DNA of 17,330 nucleotides from DAOVIY01 sp964441595 (GTDB lineage: Bacteria; Patescibacteriota; Minisyncoccia; UBA6257): the NCBI GenBank assembly GCA_964441595.1, contig CAYTXM010000012.1, positions 1-17,330 of the forward strand, in the 5' to 3' direction. Shown here piece after piece: positions 8,079 to 15,347 of the stretch. The translations under genes were made by a program, and so were the position numbers. Below the pieces are notes generated by a model. It saw only the letters and a program-made list of their open reading frames with translations, was not told the origin of the DNA and ran no database searches. Each line of letters opens with the position of its first letter. Position 1 is the stretch's first letter.

Positions 8079-9722
8079 TTATTTTATTGCGCGTTTAGTG
8101 CAAATATACCAATTTTCAATGTCAACGAATTTTTCTGATGGCAAATTCGCATATTGAATATTATATCCTTTTACTTTTTGTGGAAGGATATAAAGGTAAA
8201 ATGGATTATAAAGAAAAAGTGCAGGTTTATCTTCAAGAAGTATATTCTGAATCATTTTTAGGTCGTTCATTCTTTGCTCTTCATCAAATGTTTGCCTTGT
8301 TTTTTCCAAGAGATCGTCTAAGTCTTTGTTTTCATAGCCAGAGAGATTAAGGCCAGGATCGGTTGTTTGAGAAGAGTGCCAAAAAGAAAATAAATCAGGA
8401 TCTTGTCCGATGATTTCTCCAAAAAACAATGCGTCGTAAGATCTAGTTTGAATAATTTCTTTTTCCAAAGTAGCTAATGGAAGAATTTGTAATTCTACAG
8501 AAATTCCTATTTTTTCCCAGCAAGTTGCTAAATAATTAGCTACTCTGATTAATTCTAAATTATCAGGAAGAGAAAGAACAAAAGTTCTTTGATCTGGTTC
8601 TAATTGTTCAATAATTTTTTCTGCTTCTTTTAGTGAATATTCTGGAGAGAAATTGAATTCTTCTTCTAATAAACCGGGAGTAAAGGGACCTTCTAAAGGA
8701 AATGCTTGTTCTTTTAATATTTCTGTGATTAATTCTTGTCGTGGTATTGTTGAATCTAGTGCTTGTCGAATTTCTTTTTGACTAAATAAAGGGTTTTTTA
8801 GATTTAAAAATATTGCGTAATAACGTGGAAGATATAAAGAAGCAATTTGGATATTCTTTTTATTTTTAAAGAAATCTACATCCTCAATTAAAACAGGAGA
8901 AAATCCGTCAATTTCTTTTTTCAATAATCCACTTTTAACTAAGTCATAATTATCATAAGAATGGAAGATTAATTTAGAGATATATGGCTCTTTTTTAAAA
9001 TAATTTTCATTAGCTACCAAAGAGTAACTAATAATTTTTCCCAATTTGTTTTTTTCTAAACTATCGAAAAGATATGGACCTGTTCCAATTGGTTTAAGAT
9101 TGTAATCTGCTGATAAAAAATTCCTTGATTCAATATTTTCCCAGATATGTTTAGGAATTATTTTTAAAGTAAGATTTTGTAGGAAAGGCTTATAAGGATT
9201 TTTAAGATTAAAGCGTATAACATGGGTTCCTAGTTTTTCTACAACAACGCCTCCCCAATTTAATCTTAAAGGGCTTCGTATACTTGGATCTTGTATCGTT
9301 TCAATTGTAAAAATTACATCATCTGCCGTGAAAGCCATTCCATCATGCCAAAAAACATTGTCTTTAAGAAATACGATATAGGTTCTACCGTCTTCGCTAA
9401 TTTCTGTTTTTTCTGCTAGATTAGTTATTAATTGTCCTTGTCCGTCAATAGAATAAAGACCATCATAAATTAATTTAATTAAGTCCTTATCGTAGTCGTT
9501 GGATTGGGCTAAAACAGGATTAATATAAGATGGGCGGCCAATTATACCGAAACGTAAAGTTCCTCCTTTTTGCGGTTCAAGAGTTGTAAATTTGCAAATA
9601 AAACTAAAACCGAGAAGAAAAATACCAGTAAGTAAAAAACATAAAAACAAGAAACCAAGAGCCTTCTTCTTTAACGGTAATTTTAACCACTTCTCAAATA
9701 AAGAACTAAAAATGGTTTTCAT
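8079..9722 (-). CDS. Family 5 (peptide/oligopeptide-type) solute-binding protein, membrane anchored
   Basis: Extracytoplasmic binding protein of the OppA/DppA family, 547 residues. A basic N-terminus (KWLKLPLKKK) precedes one hydrophobic helix at about 21-42. The Cys43 context (SFIC) is not a good lipobox, so an uncleaved membrane anchor is more likely than a lipoprotein. The mature part begins GGTLRFGIIGRPSYINPVL (53-71), then IYDGLYSIDGQG and the family signature around WHDGMAFTADDVIFTIE. ISRP-type peptide or sugar ligands cannot be distinguished. No ABC permease or ATPase gene is in the window, which is unusual for this family, where they normally sit in one operon. It is 30 bp downstream of secG on the same strand. 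Confidence 0.9.
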   Translation of the reverse strand: MKTIFSSLFEKWLKLPLKKKALGFLFLCFLLTGIFLLGFSFICKFTTLEPQKGGTLRFGIIGRPSYINPVLAQSNDYDKDLIKLIYDGLYSIDGQGQLITNLAEKTEISEDGRTYIVFLKDNVFWHDGMAFTADDVIFTIETIQDPSIRSPLRLNWGGVVVEKLGTHVIRFNLKNPYKPFLQNLTLKIIPKHIWENIESRNFLSADYNLKPIGTGPYLFDSLEKNKLGKIISYSLVANENYFKKEPYISKLIFHSYDNYDLVKSGLLKKEIDGFSPVLIEDVDFFKNKKNIQIASLYLPRYYAIFLNLKNPLFSQKEIRQALDSTIPRQELITEILKEQAFPLEGPFTPGLLEEEFNFSPEYSLKEAEKIIEQLEPDQRTFVLSLPDNLELIRVANYLATCWEKIGISVELQILPLATLEKEIIQTRSYDALFFGEIIGQDPDLFSFWHSSQTTDPGLNLSGYENKDLDDLLEKTRQTFDEEQRMNDLKMIQNILLEDKPALFLYNPFYLYILPQKVKGYNIQYANLPSEKFVDIENWYICTKRAIK

Positions 9723-9752
9723 TAAGATAAATTAAGATAAATAAACAAAAAA

Positions 9753-9971
9753 TTAAATCAGGAAGCAAATAACTGATAAAGCGATAAATAAAGCTCCTAA
9801 TATGACAGTAAATACAAAAATTGTTTTTTCCAAACCTCTTCTTGTTCCGTAAAACTGAGAAGATATTCCCCCCAATACTCCCATTCCTCCTCCTCGCTGT
9901 TGCAAAAGAACAAGTGCAATAAGAACAATGCCGATAATTATTTGAGCAATAGCTAAATTAAATTGATTCAT
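9753..9971 (-). CDS. secG: Protein-export membrane protein SecG
   Basis: Small subunit of the SecYEG translocon, 72 residues, the usual size for a minimal SecG. Two transmembrane helices (about 5-24 and 50-71) enclose the conserved cytoplasmic loop LLQQRGGGMG followed by SSQFYGTRRGLEK, a strong family signature. The start ATG is 18 bp after the stop of the upstream holin-like gene. Location beside a solute-binding protein that itself needs Sec export is consistent. Confidence 0.94.
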   Translation of the reverse strand: MNQFNLAIAQIIIGIVLIALVLLQQRGGGMGVLGGISSQFYGTRRGLEKTIFVFTVILGALFIALSVICFLI

Positions 9972-9989
9972 AGTTTTAACTTTTAATAA

Positions 9990-10340
9990 TCACTTAATCC
10001 GATGCAAAAAAGAATTGAAAGCGCTGATTACAATAGATGCAGTTAACCAAGTTATGGGATATTGGATTACCAATACTGGCACAAAGATAGTGGCAGCCTT
10101 TAATAAAGCAATATTAATAACAAGAGCAAAAAGACCTAATGTTATCCAAATGAGTGGTAAGAAAAGAATCCGTAAAATAGGTTTTATTAATAAATTAAGG
10201 AGTGAAAGAATTAGAGCGAGAATAATGAGTTGTTCCAATGTGCCATTAAAAGAGAAATTATTAAATAAATAACTTAATAATTTAATAGCAATTATATTAA
10301 GAATAACACCAAAAAAAAGTCTTTTTAAAAAACGCATCAT
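9990..10340 (-). CDS. Four-TM membrane protein of the phage holin superfamily IV type
   Basis: A 116-residue integral membrane protein with about four hydrophobic helices (roughly 8-27, 36-54, 57-79 and 88-110). The NLLIKPILRILFLPLIWITLGLFALVIN stretch (about 48-75) matches the pattern of the mycobacterial-type holin IV family (DUF360/YvlD-like), which is common in chromosomes and usually not a lysis gene there; no phage genes are nearby. Two consecutive ATG codons (10340 and 10337) could serve as start. The strong promoter just upstream leaves only a few nucleotides of leader. It is the first gene of a run with secG, the solute-binding protein, tRNA-Leu and rnj. Function unknown. Confidence 0.8.
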   Translation of the reverse strand: MMRFLKRLFFGVILNIIAIKLLSYLFNNFSFNGTLEQLIILALILSLLNLLIKPILRILFLPLIWITLGLFALVINIALLKAATIFVPVLVIQYPITWLTASIVISAFNSFLHRIK

Positions 10341-10353
10341 TTAATATAGAGAT

Positions 10354-10382
10354 ATTATACGTTAATAAGAACAAAAAGTCAA
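10354..10382 (-). promoter_or_regulatory. Near-consensus sigma70 promoter for the holin-like/secG run
   Basis: On the minus strand, TTGACT (-35, 10382-10377), a 17-bp spacer and TATAAT (-10, 10359-10354). Transcription would start near 10347, about 7 nt before the first ATG (10340), so the message would be almost leaderless. The -35 box begins only 16 bp after the gpmI stop codon. Confidence 0.8.
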
Positions 10383-10397
10383 AACAAAAGTAATAAT

Positions 10398-11996
10398 TTA
10401 CCTTTTAATTTCAAGTAAAGGAACTAAGCTTTGCCCTGTCATTTCTGAAGGAATTGGCAGGTCAAATAATTCTAAAATAGTAGGTGTAACATCAGCAAGC
10501 ATTCCTCCTGCCCATTTTTCTATTTCTAGAATTTCTTTTATTGAACGGGGTGTAGAAAATTTCCACCTTTTATCTATTAAATAAAAGGGAACAAGACTAG
10601 CATCATGTTCGGTTTCAATTTCTCCGGTTAGGGGATTTATCATTCTTTCTAAATTACCATGATCAGCCGTAATAATAGTTGTATAATTTAATGCTTGGCT
10701 TTTTTGAATTATTTTTGCTATTTCCTGGTCAATAATTTTTGCGCATTCAATTCCCGCTTTCATATTGCCTGTATGGCCTATTAAATCAGGATTAGCGTAA
10801 TTTACTAATATAAAATCATAAATATTTTCATCAAAAGATTGGAAAAGACGCGTAGTAATTTCCGGAGCTCTTAATTTTGGATAATCTTCAAGGTGCAATG
10901 TCTTTATAGAAGGAATAATTACCCAATATTCGCCTGGAAACGGTTTTTCTTTAAATCCATCGAAAAAATATGTAACATGGGCATATTTTTCCGTTTCTGC
11001 TAAATGAAGTTGCCGTTTTCCATTCCTAGAAAGTATTTGGGATAAACAAGAAGAGATTTTTTGAGGAGGAAATGCTACTGGTAAGGAAAAATCCTTTCGA
11101 TATTGAGTAAACGTAGTAATTTTTAATTGTTGAAATTTTTTAATAGGGAATTTATCAAACTGAGGATTAATAAAAGATTCTACCAATTGTTGCATTCTTT
11201 CTTCGCGAAAATTAAAAAAGATAATCCCATCTTGTTCCTTGATAATACTAGAAGGGTTTTGTTCTTTTGGATTACCAATCAAGGCCGGAACAATAAATTC
11301 ATCAGTAATACCTTCTTTATAAGATTTTTCCAAATAAGCAAGTGGGTCATCCTCTGTTTTACATTTACCAAAAACTAAAGCGTTATAACATTTAGCTATT
11401 CTGTTAAAATTATTATCTCTGTCCATAGCATAGAAACGCCCTGACAAACTGGCGATTTTGCCCTTTCCTCGTATTTTTATATCTTCTTGCAGTTGGGCTA
11501 TTAATTTTTTTGCTTCTGTTGGAGAGGAATCCCGTCCATCAGTAAAAAGATGCAAATTTATTTTTTCTATTTTCAGAGAATTGGCTAAATCCAAAAGAGC
11601 CATAAGGTGTTCGTAAGAACTATGAACAATATTATTACTAAATAAACCAGCTAAGTGCAGTGTGCTATTATTTTTTTTGACATGATTATAAGTTTCTAAT
11701 AATGCTGGATTTTGGAAAAAAGATCCATTTTGTATGCTTTGTGAAATACGGACAGAATATTGATATAAAACCTGGCCAGTGCCTAGCGTTAAATGACCCA
11801 CCTCGCTATTTCCGGCTTTATTAAATGGTAATCCTACGGAAATACCTGATGCTTGTAAGGAAACCATAGGATAATATTTTTTAATTTCATCAATATTTGG
11901 AGTACCAGCTCTATGGATAGCATTAGAAAAATCTTTTTTCCCTATTCCCCAGCCATCTAAAATTATTAAACAGATTTTTGAACAAATACCAGACAT
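10398..11996 (-). CDS. gpmI: 2,3-bisphosphoglycerate-independent phosphoglycerate mutase
   Basis: Glycolytic enzyme converting 3-phosphoglycerate to 2-phosphoglycerate through a phosphoserine intermediate with two metal ions; cytoplasmic. The 532-residue length is normal. Alkaline-phosphatase-fold metal and catalytic motifs are present: LIILDGWG (Asp14), AGNSEVGH with nucleophile Ser64, TDGRDSSP, GRFYAMDRD, FFNFREERMQQL, AETEKYAHVTYFFDG, NYANPDLIGHTG, ITADHGNLE and the late EHDASLVP His. The set is complete, so the enzyme should be active. ATG at 11996 opens with MSGICSKICLIILDGWG, leaving a slightly longer N-terminus than in many homologues. It is divergent from rny across a 333-bp intergenic region. 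No hairpin terminator is visible after its stop. Confidence 0.96.
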   Translation of the reverse strand: MSGICSKICLIILDGWGIGKKDFSNAIHRAGTPNIDEIKKYYPMVSLQASGISVGLPFNKAGNSEVGHLTLGTGQVLYQYSVRISQSIQNGSFFQNPALLETYNHVKKNNSTLHLAGLFSNNIVHSSYEHLMALLDLANSLKIEKINLHLFTDGRDSSPTEAKKLIAQLQEDIKIRGKGKIASLSGRFYAMDRDNNFNRIAKCYNALVFGKCKTEDDPLAYLEKSYKEGITDEFIVPALIGNPKEQNPSSIIKEQDGIIFFNFREERMQQLVESFINPQFDKFPIKKFQQLKITTFTQYRKDFSLPVAFPPQKISSCLSQILSRNGKRQLHLAETEKYAHVTYFFDGFKEKPFPGEYWVIIPSIKTLHLEDYPKLRAPEITTRLFQSFDENIYDFILVNYANPDLIGHTGNMKAGIECAKIIDQEIAKIIQKSQALNYTTIITADHGNLERMINPLTGEIETEHDASLVPFYLIDKRWKFSTPRSIKEILEIEKWAGGMLADVTPTILELFDLPIPSEMTGQSLVPLLEIKR

Positions 11997-12037
11997 AGAT
12001 TAATAATTGGTAATTAAGTAATTTAAAATTAATTTAT

Positions 12038-12066
12038 AGTATATCTTATTTTGAATGAAATGAAAA
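12038..12066 (-). promoter_or_regulatory. Candidate promoter for gpmI
   Basis: Minus strand TTTTCA (12066-12061), 17-bp spacer, TATACT (12043-12038). The -10 matches well and the -35 poorly. It would give a leader of about 35 nt to the gpmI ATG at 11996. The AT-rich background makes chance matches likely. Confidence 0.4.
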
Positions 12067-12110
12067 ACAAGGTTCTGGAGCAAAGCGAACAGGTTCTTAT
12101 TTTTTTCTCT

Positions 12111-12140
12111 TTGACAAAGGATATATTTTTCTGGTAGAAT
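12111..12140 (+). promoter_or_regulatory. Promoter for rny
   Basis: Perfect -35 TTGACA at 12111-12116, an 18-bp spacer and -10 TAGAAT at 12135-12140. Predicted transcription start is near 12147, giving a long leader of about 180 nt before the rny ATG. It is the best promoter match in this intergenic region. Confidence 0.75.
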
Positions 12141-12205
12141 TATATTGTTCTACATTTAAACTTTAACTTAGGCACTATTTATTCTCCTGTAATTAACTTT
12201 TAAGG

Positions 12206-12289
12206 ATGTTTTACCTGAAAGATTTTTATCACATTGCGTTTTATCTATTTAACTTAAATCAAAAACTCTTAAGGGTTTCTTGGATTTAG
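12206..12289 (+). CDS. Possible 27-codon leader ORF upstream of rny
   Basis: ATG at 12206 follows AAGG directly and runs 27 codons to TAG at 12287-12289, inside the rny leader. The peptide would begin MFYLKDFYHIAFYLFNLN and is rich in Phe, Tyr and Leu. The Shine-Dalgarno-like AAGG touches the start codon, which is too close to be effective. A short open frame in AT-rich DNA can easily arise by chance, and there is no homology support. Confidence 0.2.
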   Translation: MFYLKDFYHIAFYLFNLNQKLLRVSWI

Positions 12290-12329
12290 TTTGTAAATAT
12301 AGAGAATAATAGGCCTTAAATTTAAAATT

Positions 12330-13856
12330 ATGGCTTTATTAAATATATCAAGCATTGTTCTGTCTGTTGGGATAGGTTTATTTTTAGGGTATGTTATCCG
12401 CCAGAAAATTGCCCAAAAATACGCTGATTCTATCGAGACTAAATTAAAATCTCGTATTGAGAAAGTTCGTGAAGAGGCGAAAAACGTTGTGCTAGAAGCT
12501 AGAGAAAAGGCTACGAAGATTTTAGAAGAATCTGAAGAAGAGAATAAGAAAAGAAAAATTCAGGTTGATAAAATGGAAGAAAGATTATTTCAGCGTGAGG
12601 AATTGGTTGATAAAAAATATAAAGAAGTAGCTGAGGAAGAGAAGGAGAATAAAAGAATCTTTGAAAAGATACAAAATTTAAAAACAGAACTGGAAAAACT
12701 TCAAAAAAGCGAATTAGAATCCTTGGAAAAGGTAGCAGGGCTATCAGTAAAAGAAGCAAAAGAGGAGCTTCTTGAAAGAACAGAAAAAGAATATAAAGAG
12801 GATATATTGAAATCATTAAAAAAATTAGAAACAACAAGAAAAGAGGAAATAGAAAAGAAAGCCAAAGATATAATCGTAGGCGCAATTCAAAAATACAGTC
12901 GTTCAAATGTTAGCGAAATTACTACCACGATAATGAATTTACCTTCAGAGGATATAAAGGGAAGGATAATTGGTCGTGAAGGAAGAAACATTCGTCATTT
13001 TGAGAAACTTTCAGGAGTAGAATTAATAATGGATGATTCACCAAACACCATTATTCTTTCAAGTTTTGATCCTGTAAGGCGTGAGATTGCAAGAATAGCT
13101 TTAGATAAATTAATTCAAGATGGTCGTATTCAACCAGCGAGAATCGAAGAAAAAATGATAGAAGCTCAGGCAGAAATCAGGGAGACAATTAAAAAAGCAG
13201 GTGAAGATGCTGCATATGAAGTCGGCATATTAGATTTATCGCCAGAAATAATCTATTTATTGGGAAGATTAAATTTTAGGACAAGTTATGGGCAGAACGC
13301 TTTAATGCACTCAATGGAAGTTTCTTTATTGAGCGCGGCTTTAGCTTCAGAGCTTGGAGCTGATGTTGGAATCGCCAAAAAAGCAGGTTTACTTCATGAT
13401 ATTGGAAAAGCAGTTGATCAAGAGATTGAAGGTACACATTTAGAATTAGGGAGAAAAATATTAAAGAAATACAATCAACCAGAGGAAATAATTAAAGCCA
13501 TGCAATCCCATCATGACACATATCCTGTGGAGACTTTGGAAGCGGCTATTGTAAATGCTGCTGATGCTATTTCTGCTGCCCGTCCCGGCGCAAGAAAAGA
13601 CAATGTAGAAGCATACCTTAAGCGACTAGCTAATTTAGAAGAAATAGCTTATTCTTTTAAAGGGGTTGAAAAGGTTTATGCTGTTTCTGCTGGAAGGGAG
13701 ATTAGAGTTTTTGTTCATCCTAATCAAATTGATGATCTTGGAGCAATGAAGATAGCGAAAGATTTAGCTAAGCGCATAGAGGAAACATTAAAATATCCGG
13801 GTGAAGTTAAGGTCACAGTAATTCGCGAGACGAGAGTTATTGAAGTTGCCAGATAG
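12330..13856 (+). CDS. rny: Ribonuclease Y
   Basis: Membrane-anchored endoribonuclease that initiates mRNA decay in many bacteria lacking RNase E. The 508-residue chain has the classic order: one N-terminal transmembrane helix (about 4-23), a long charged coiled coil (about 30-185), a KH RNA-binding domain (about 205-265, with the GRIIGREGRNIR loop at 211-222) and an HD phosphohydrolase domain (about 325-420). The HD domain has His327, the His356-Asp357 pair in LLHDIGK, His394/His395 and Asp412. A conserved C-terminal domain follows, with SAGREIRVFV. Length matches the family (about 510-520). The start ATG has no clear Shine-Dalgarno. With RNase J also encoded nearby, the organism appears to use a Firmicutes-like decay system. 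Its own promoter lies at 12111-12140. Confidence 0.97.
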   Translation: MALLNISSIVLSVGIGLFLGYVIRQKIAQKYADSIETKLKSRIEKVREEAKNVVLEAREKATKILEESEEENKKRKIQVDKMEERLFQREELVDKKYKEVAEEEKENKRIFEKIQNLKTELEKLQKSELESLEKVAGLSVKEAKEELLERTEKEYKEDILKSLKKLETTRKEEIEKKAKDIIVGAIQKYSRSNVSEITTTIMNLPSEDIKGRIIGREGRNIRHFEKLSGVELIMDDSPNTIILSSFDPVRREIARIALDKLIQDGRIQPARIEEKMIEAQAEIRETIKKAGEDAAYEVGILDLSPEIIYLLGRLNFRTSYGQNALMHSMEVSLLSAALASELGADVGIAKKAGLLHDIGKAVDQEIEGTHLELGRKILKKYNQPEEIIKAMQSHHDTYPVETLEAAIVNAADAISAARPGARKDNVEAYLKRLANLEEIAYSFKGVEKVYAVSAGREIRVFVHPNQIDDLGAMKIAKDLAKRIEETLKYPGEVKVTVIRETRVIEVAR

Positions 13857-13868
13857 CTTTTAAAATAT

Positions 13869-13897
13869 TTGCTTTATCTAAGCCATTTTGCTATAAT
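13869..13897 (+). promoter_or_regulatory. Promoter for the HU gene
   Basis: TTGCTT (-35, 13869-13874), 17-bp spacer and a perfect TATAAT (-10, 13892-13897), starting 13 bp after the rny stop. Predicted start is near 13904, giving a leader of about 90 nt. This separates HU expression from rny. Confidence 0.75.
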
Positions 13898-13938
13898 AAT
13901 TAAAATAGCTACATTTCAATTTCAAAGGTCGAGCCCTC

Positions 13939-13963
13939 TTTAGGTAGTATCTATCAGCCTAAA
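13939..13963 (+). promoter_or_regulatory. Stem-loop in the HU mRNA leader
   Basis: TTTAGG at 13939-13944 is perfectly complementary to CCTAAA at 13958-13963, with a 13-nt loop, in the middle of the 90-nt leader. This GC-richer patch stands out in an AT-rich leader. No U tract follows, so it is not a terminator. A regulatory role, for instance autogenous control, is conjecture. Confidence 0.35.
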
Positions 13964-13993
13964 AAGGTAAAAAATATTATAAAAATTATTACA

Positions 13994-14266
13994 ATGACAA
14001 AGCAAGGTTTAATTGAATCCATTGTTGCTAAGGTTAGTTGTTCTCAGGCAGACGCAGGAAGAGCATTAGATGCAATTCTTGAAACAATTACCAAGAGCTT
14101 AACAGATGGAGATTCAGTAACAATAACAGGTTTTGGTACTTTTAGTGCTAGAGCAAGAGCTGCCAGAGCAGGAGTAAATCCTAAGACTGGTGAAAAGATT
14201 CAGATTCCCGCTATGACAGTTCCAAAATTTAAAGCAGGAAAAGGACTTAAAGAGGCTGTAAGATAA
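13994..14266 (+). CDS. hup: HU/IHF family histone-like DNA-binding protein
   Basis: Small dimeric nucleoid protein that bends and compacts DNA, 90 residues, the standard length. The N-terminal helices begin MTKQGLIESIVAKV. The core motif TGFGTFSARARAARAGVNP (about 45-63) carries the conserved Gly-Phe-Gly turn and the Asn62-Pro63 at the tip of the DNA-binding arm. The chain then runs PKTGEKIQIPA and ends in KFKAGKGLKEAV. HU and IHF subunits cannot be told apart firmly from sequence; general HU is more likely because it is the single basic form. It has its own consensus promoter and ends at a strong hairpin terminator. Confidence 0.96.
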   Translation: MTKQGLIESIVAKVSCSQADAGRALDAILETITKSLTDGDSVTITGFGTFSARARAARAGVNPKTGEKIQIPAMTVPKFKAGKGLKEAVR

Positions 14267-14282
14267 GCACATTCCTTAATTT

Positions 14283-14311
14283 AAAACCCCGACTAATTTA
14301 GTCGGGGTTTT
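14283..14311. terminator. Bidirectional intrinsic terminator between HU and the S1 gene
   Basis: AAAACCCCGACTA at 14283-14295 pairs with TAGTCGGGGTTTT at 14299-14311 around a 3-nt loop, a 13-bp stem with a GC core flanked by A and T runs. It lies 16 bp after the HU stop and 18 bp after the end of the convergent S1-domain gene, so it can serve both strands. Confidence 0.93.
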
Positions 14312-14329
14312 AATAATCAATTTTTTACC

Positions 14330-15157
14330 TTATTTTGTCTCTTTGATACTCTTTTCTTCTAAACCTTTAAAAGATAATGAAATTTTATTATCATTAATAT
14401 TAATAATTTTTGCTTCTTTTATTTCACCTTCTTTTAAAATATCTTCTATTCTATCAATTGATTTATTGGAAATTTCTGATATATGTACAAGACCGTCAAC
14501 GTCAGTGTCTTCTAACTTTACAAAAGCACCAAAATCTACAATTTTAGTAATTTTTACTTGTATTTTATCCCCAATTTTATATTTACTTATAAGGTCTTTT
14601 ATTTTATCTTTTTCTACTAATTTTTCAGAAAAAATCAACTTATTAGCAGAAGGATCAAAATCTAAAATCTTAACTTGTATTTTTTCTCCAATTAAGAATT
14701 TTAATTTTTCTAAAATTTTATTTTTGTTACCTTCATCTACCTTAGGATAATGACTTGCTGATAATTGTGAAGCAGGAAGAAACCCTTTAATATTTTCTAT
14801 ACTTCCCATTAATCCTCCAGCATTAACTTCGGAAATTAATAGAGGAAGAGTTAAATCTTCTTTTTGCATTTCTTTAATTTTTTTCCATGCTTTTTCTTTT
14901 TCTAGATTCTGTAAAGCCATTTCTATTAATCCTTCCTCGTTATTCCAATCAAGAATTTTTACTAAAACTTTTGTACCTTTTTCCAATTTTTTTATATAGC
15001 TTTTTGTTTCTAAGTAATTTATACCTTGAATAATGCCTGTACCATAAGGAGATAGATCTATATACAAAGCTCTTTGTTCTTTTTCTAAAATAAATCCATC
15101 AACAAAAGACCCAATTGAAGGTAGAGAGATTACATTGTCTTTTTTTAAAGAGTCCAT
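14330..15157 (-). CDS. Three-S1-domain RNA-binding protein (ribosomal protein S1-like)
   Basis: Predicted RNA-binding protein of 275 residues with three S1/OB-fold repeats at about 15-83, 105-180 and 193-265. The third is the most typical (GDKIQVKITKIVDFGAFVKL then GLVHISEIS); the first two are divergent. Full-length S1 proteins have four to six repeats, so this is a reduced form of the kind annotated as 30S protein S1 in small genomes, presumably assisting mRNA binding on the ribosome. The frame stays open to 15208, but the first eight of those codons lie inside tRNA-Phe, so the ATG at 15157 is preferred; it is 28 nt from the tRNA 3' end. The gene is probably co-transcribed with tRNA-Phe. 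Confidence 0.9.
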   Translation of the reverse strand: MDSLKKDNVISLPSIGSFVDGFILEKEQRALYIDLSPYGTGIIQGINYLETKSYIKKLEKGTKVLVKILDWNNEEGLIEMALQNLEKEKAWKKIKEMQKEDLTLPLLISEVNAGGLMGSIENIKGFLPASQLSASHYPKVDEGNKNKILEKLKFLIGEKIQVKILDFDPSANKLIFSEKLVEKDKIKDLISKYKIGDKIQVKITKIVDFGAFVKLEDTDVDGLVHISEISNKSIDRIEDILKEGEIKEAKIININDNKISLSFKGLEEKSIKETK

Positions 15158-15185
15158 TAATTGTTTTAATTTTTTAAAGTTTATG

Positions 15186-15257
15186 TGCCGAGGCGGTGAA
15201 TCGGACACCGGACACGTAGTTCTTCAAACTACTGCTCTACCACTGAGCTACCTCGGC
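15186..15257 (-). tRNA. tRNA-Phe (anticodon GAA)
   Basis: A 72-nt cloverleaf on the minus strand. Acceptor GCCGAGG pairs with CCTCGGC and the discriminator is A. D arm is GCTC-AGTGGTA-GAGC, anticodon arm GTAGT-TTGAAGA-ACTAC (anticodon GAA) and T arm CGGTG-TCCGATT-CACCG. The T loop has C where the near-universal T55 is expected. CCA is not encoded. It is followed by the S1-domain gene. Confidence 0.93.
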
Positions 15258-15325
15258 TCAGTTCAGATTTTTTAGTTTATCATAATAAATTTTTAAAGTA
15301 AAGAAACTAATGAGTCGAATAAATT

Positions 15326-15347
15326 AGTGGGCAGTAGAGGACTCGAA
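15326..15347 (-). repeat. Distal copy of the 22-bp direct repeat (att-like, tRNA-Val tail)
   Basis: Identical over 22 bp to 16083-16104 and in the same orientation. In tRNA sense it reads from T-loop position 54 (TTCGAGTCCTC) through the acceptor strand and two bases beyond. Here it has no tRNA 5' part, so it is a remnant, not a gene. Confidence 0.9.

Larger units (their letters stand above)
11997..12329. other. 333-bp divergent intergenic region between gpmI and rny
   Basis: This is the only gene-free stretch above 300 bp. It holds a consensus-like promoter toward rny (12111-12140), a weaker candidate promoter toward gpmI (12038-12066), a leader of about 180 nt before rny, and a 27-codon open frame in that leader (12206-12289). 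A near-perfect 16-bp palindrome (AAACTCTTAAGGGTTT, one G-U pair if RNA) lies at 12263-12278. No tRNA or known riboswitch consensus is recognised. Confidence 0.7.

Noticed and set aside
8138..8350. Plus-strand frame of 70 codons opposite the solute-binding protein gene
   Set aside because: Antisense shadow with no recognisable domain or RBS.
9990..10340. Prophage lysis module
   Set aside because: The holin-like protein stands alone among housekeeping genes; no endolysin, integrase or structural genes are nearby.
12070..12110. Hairpin with GTTC/GAAC arms followed by a T-rich run, as a terminator
   Set aside because: The stem is short and bulged, and no plus-strand gene ends here.
12511..12906. 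131-codon minus-strand open frame opposite rny
   Set aside because: It is the antisense of the repetitive coiled-coil region (Lys/Glu codons give Leu/Phe runs) and has no family features.
15158..15208. 17-codon N-terminal extension of the S1-domain protein
   Set aside because: Its first codons overlap the 3' part of tRNA-Phe; the next in-frame ATG at 15157 clears the tRNA.
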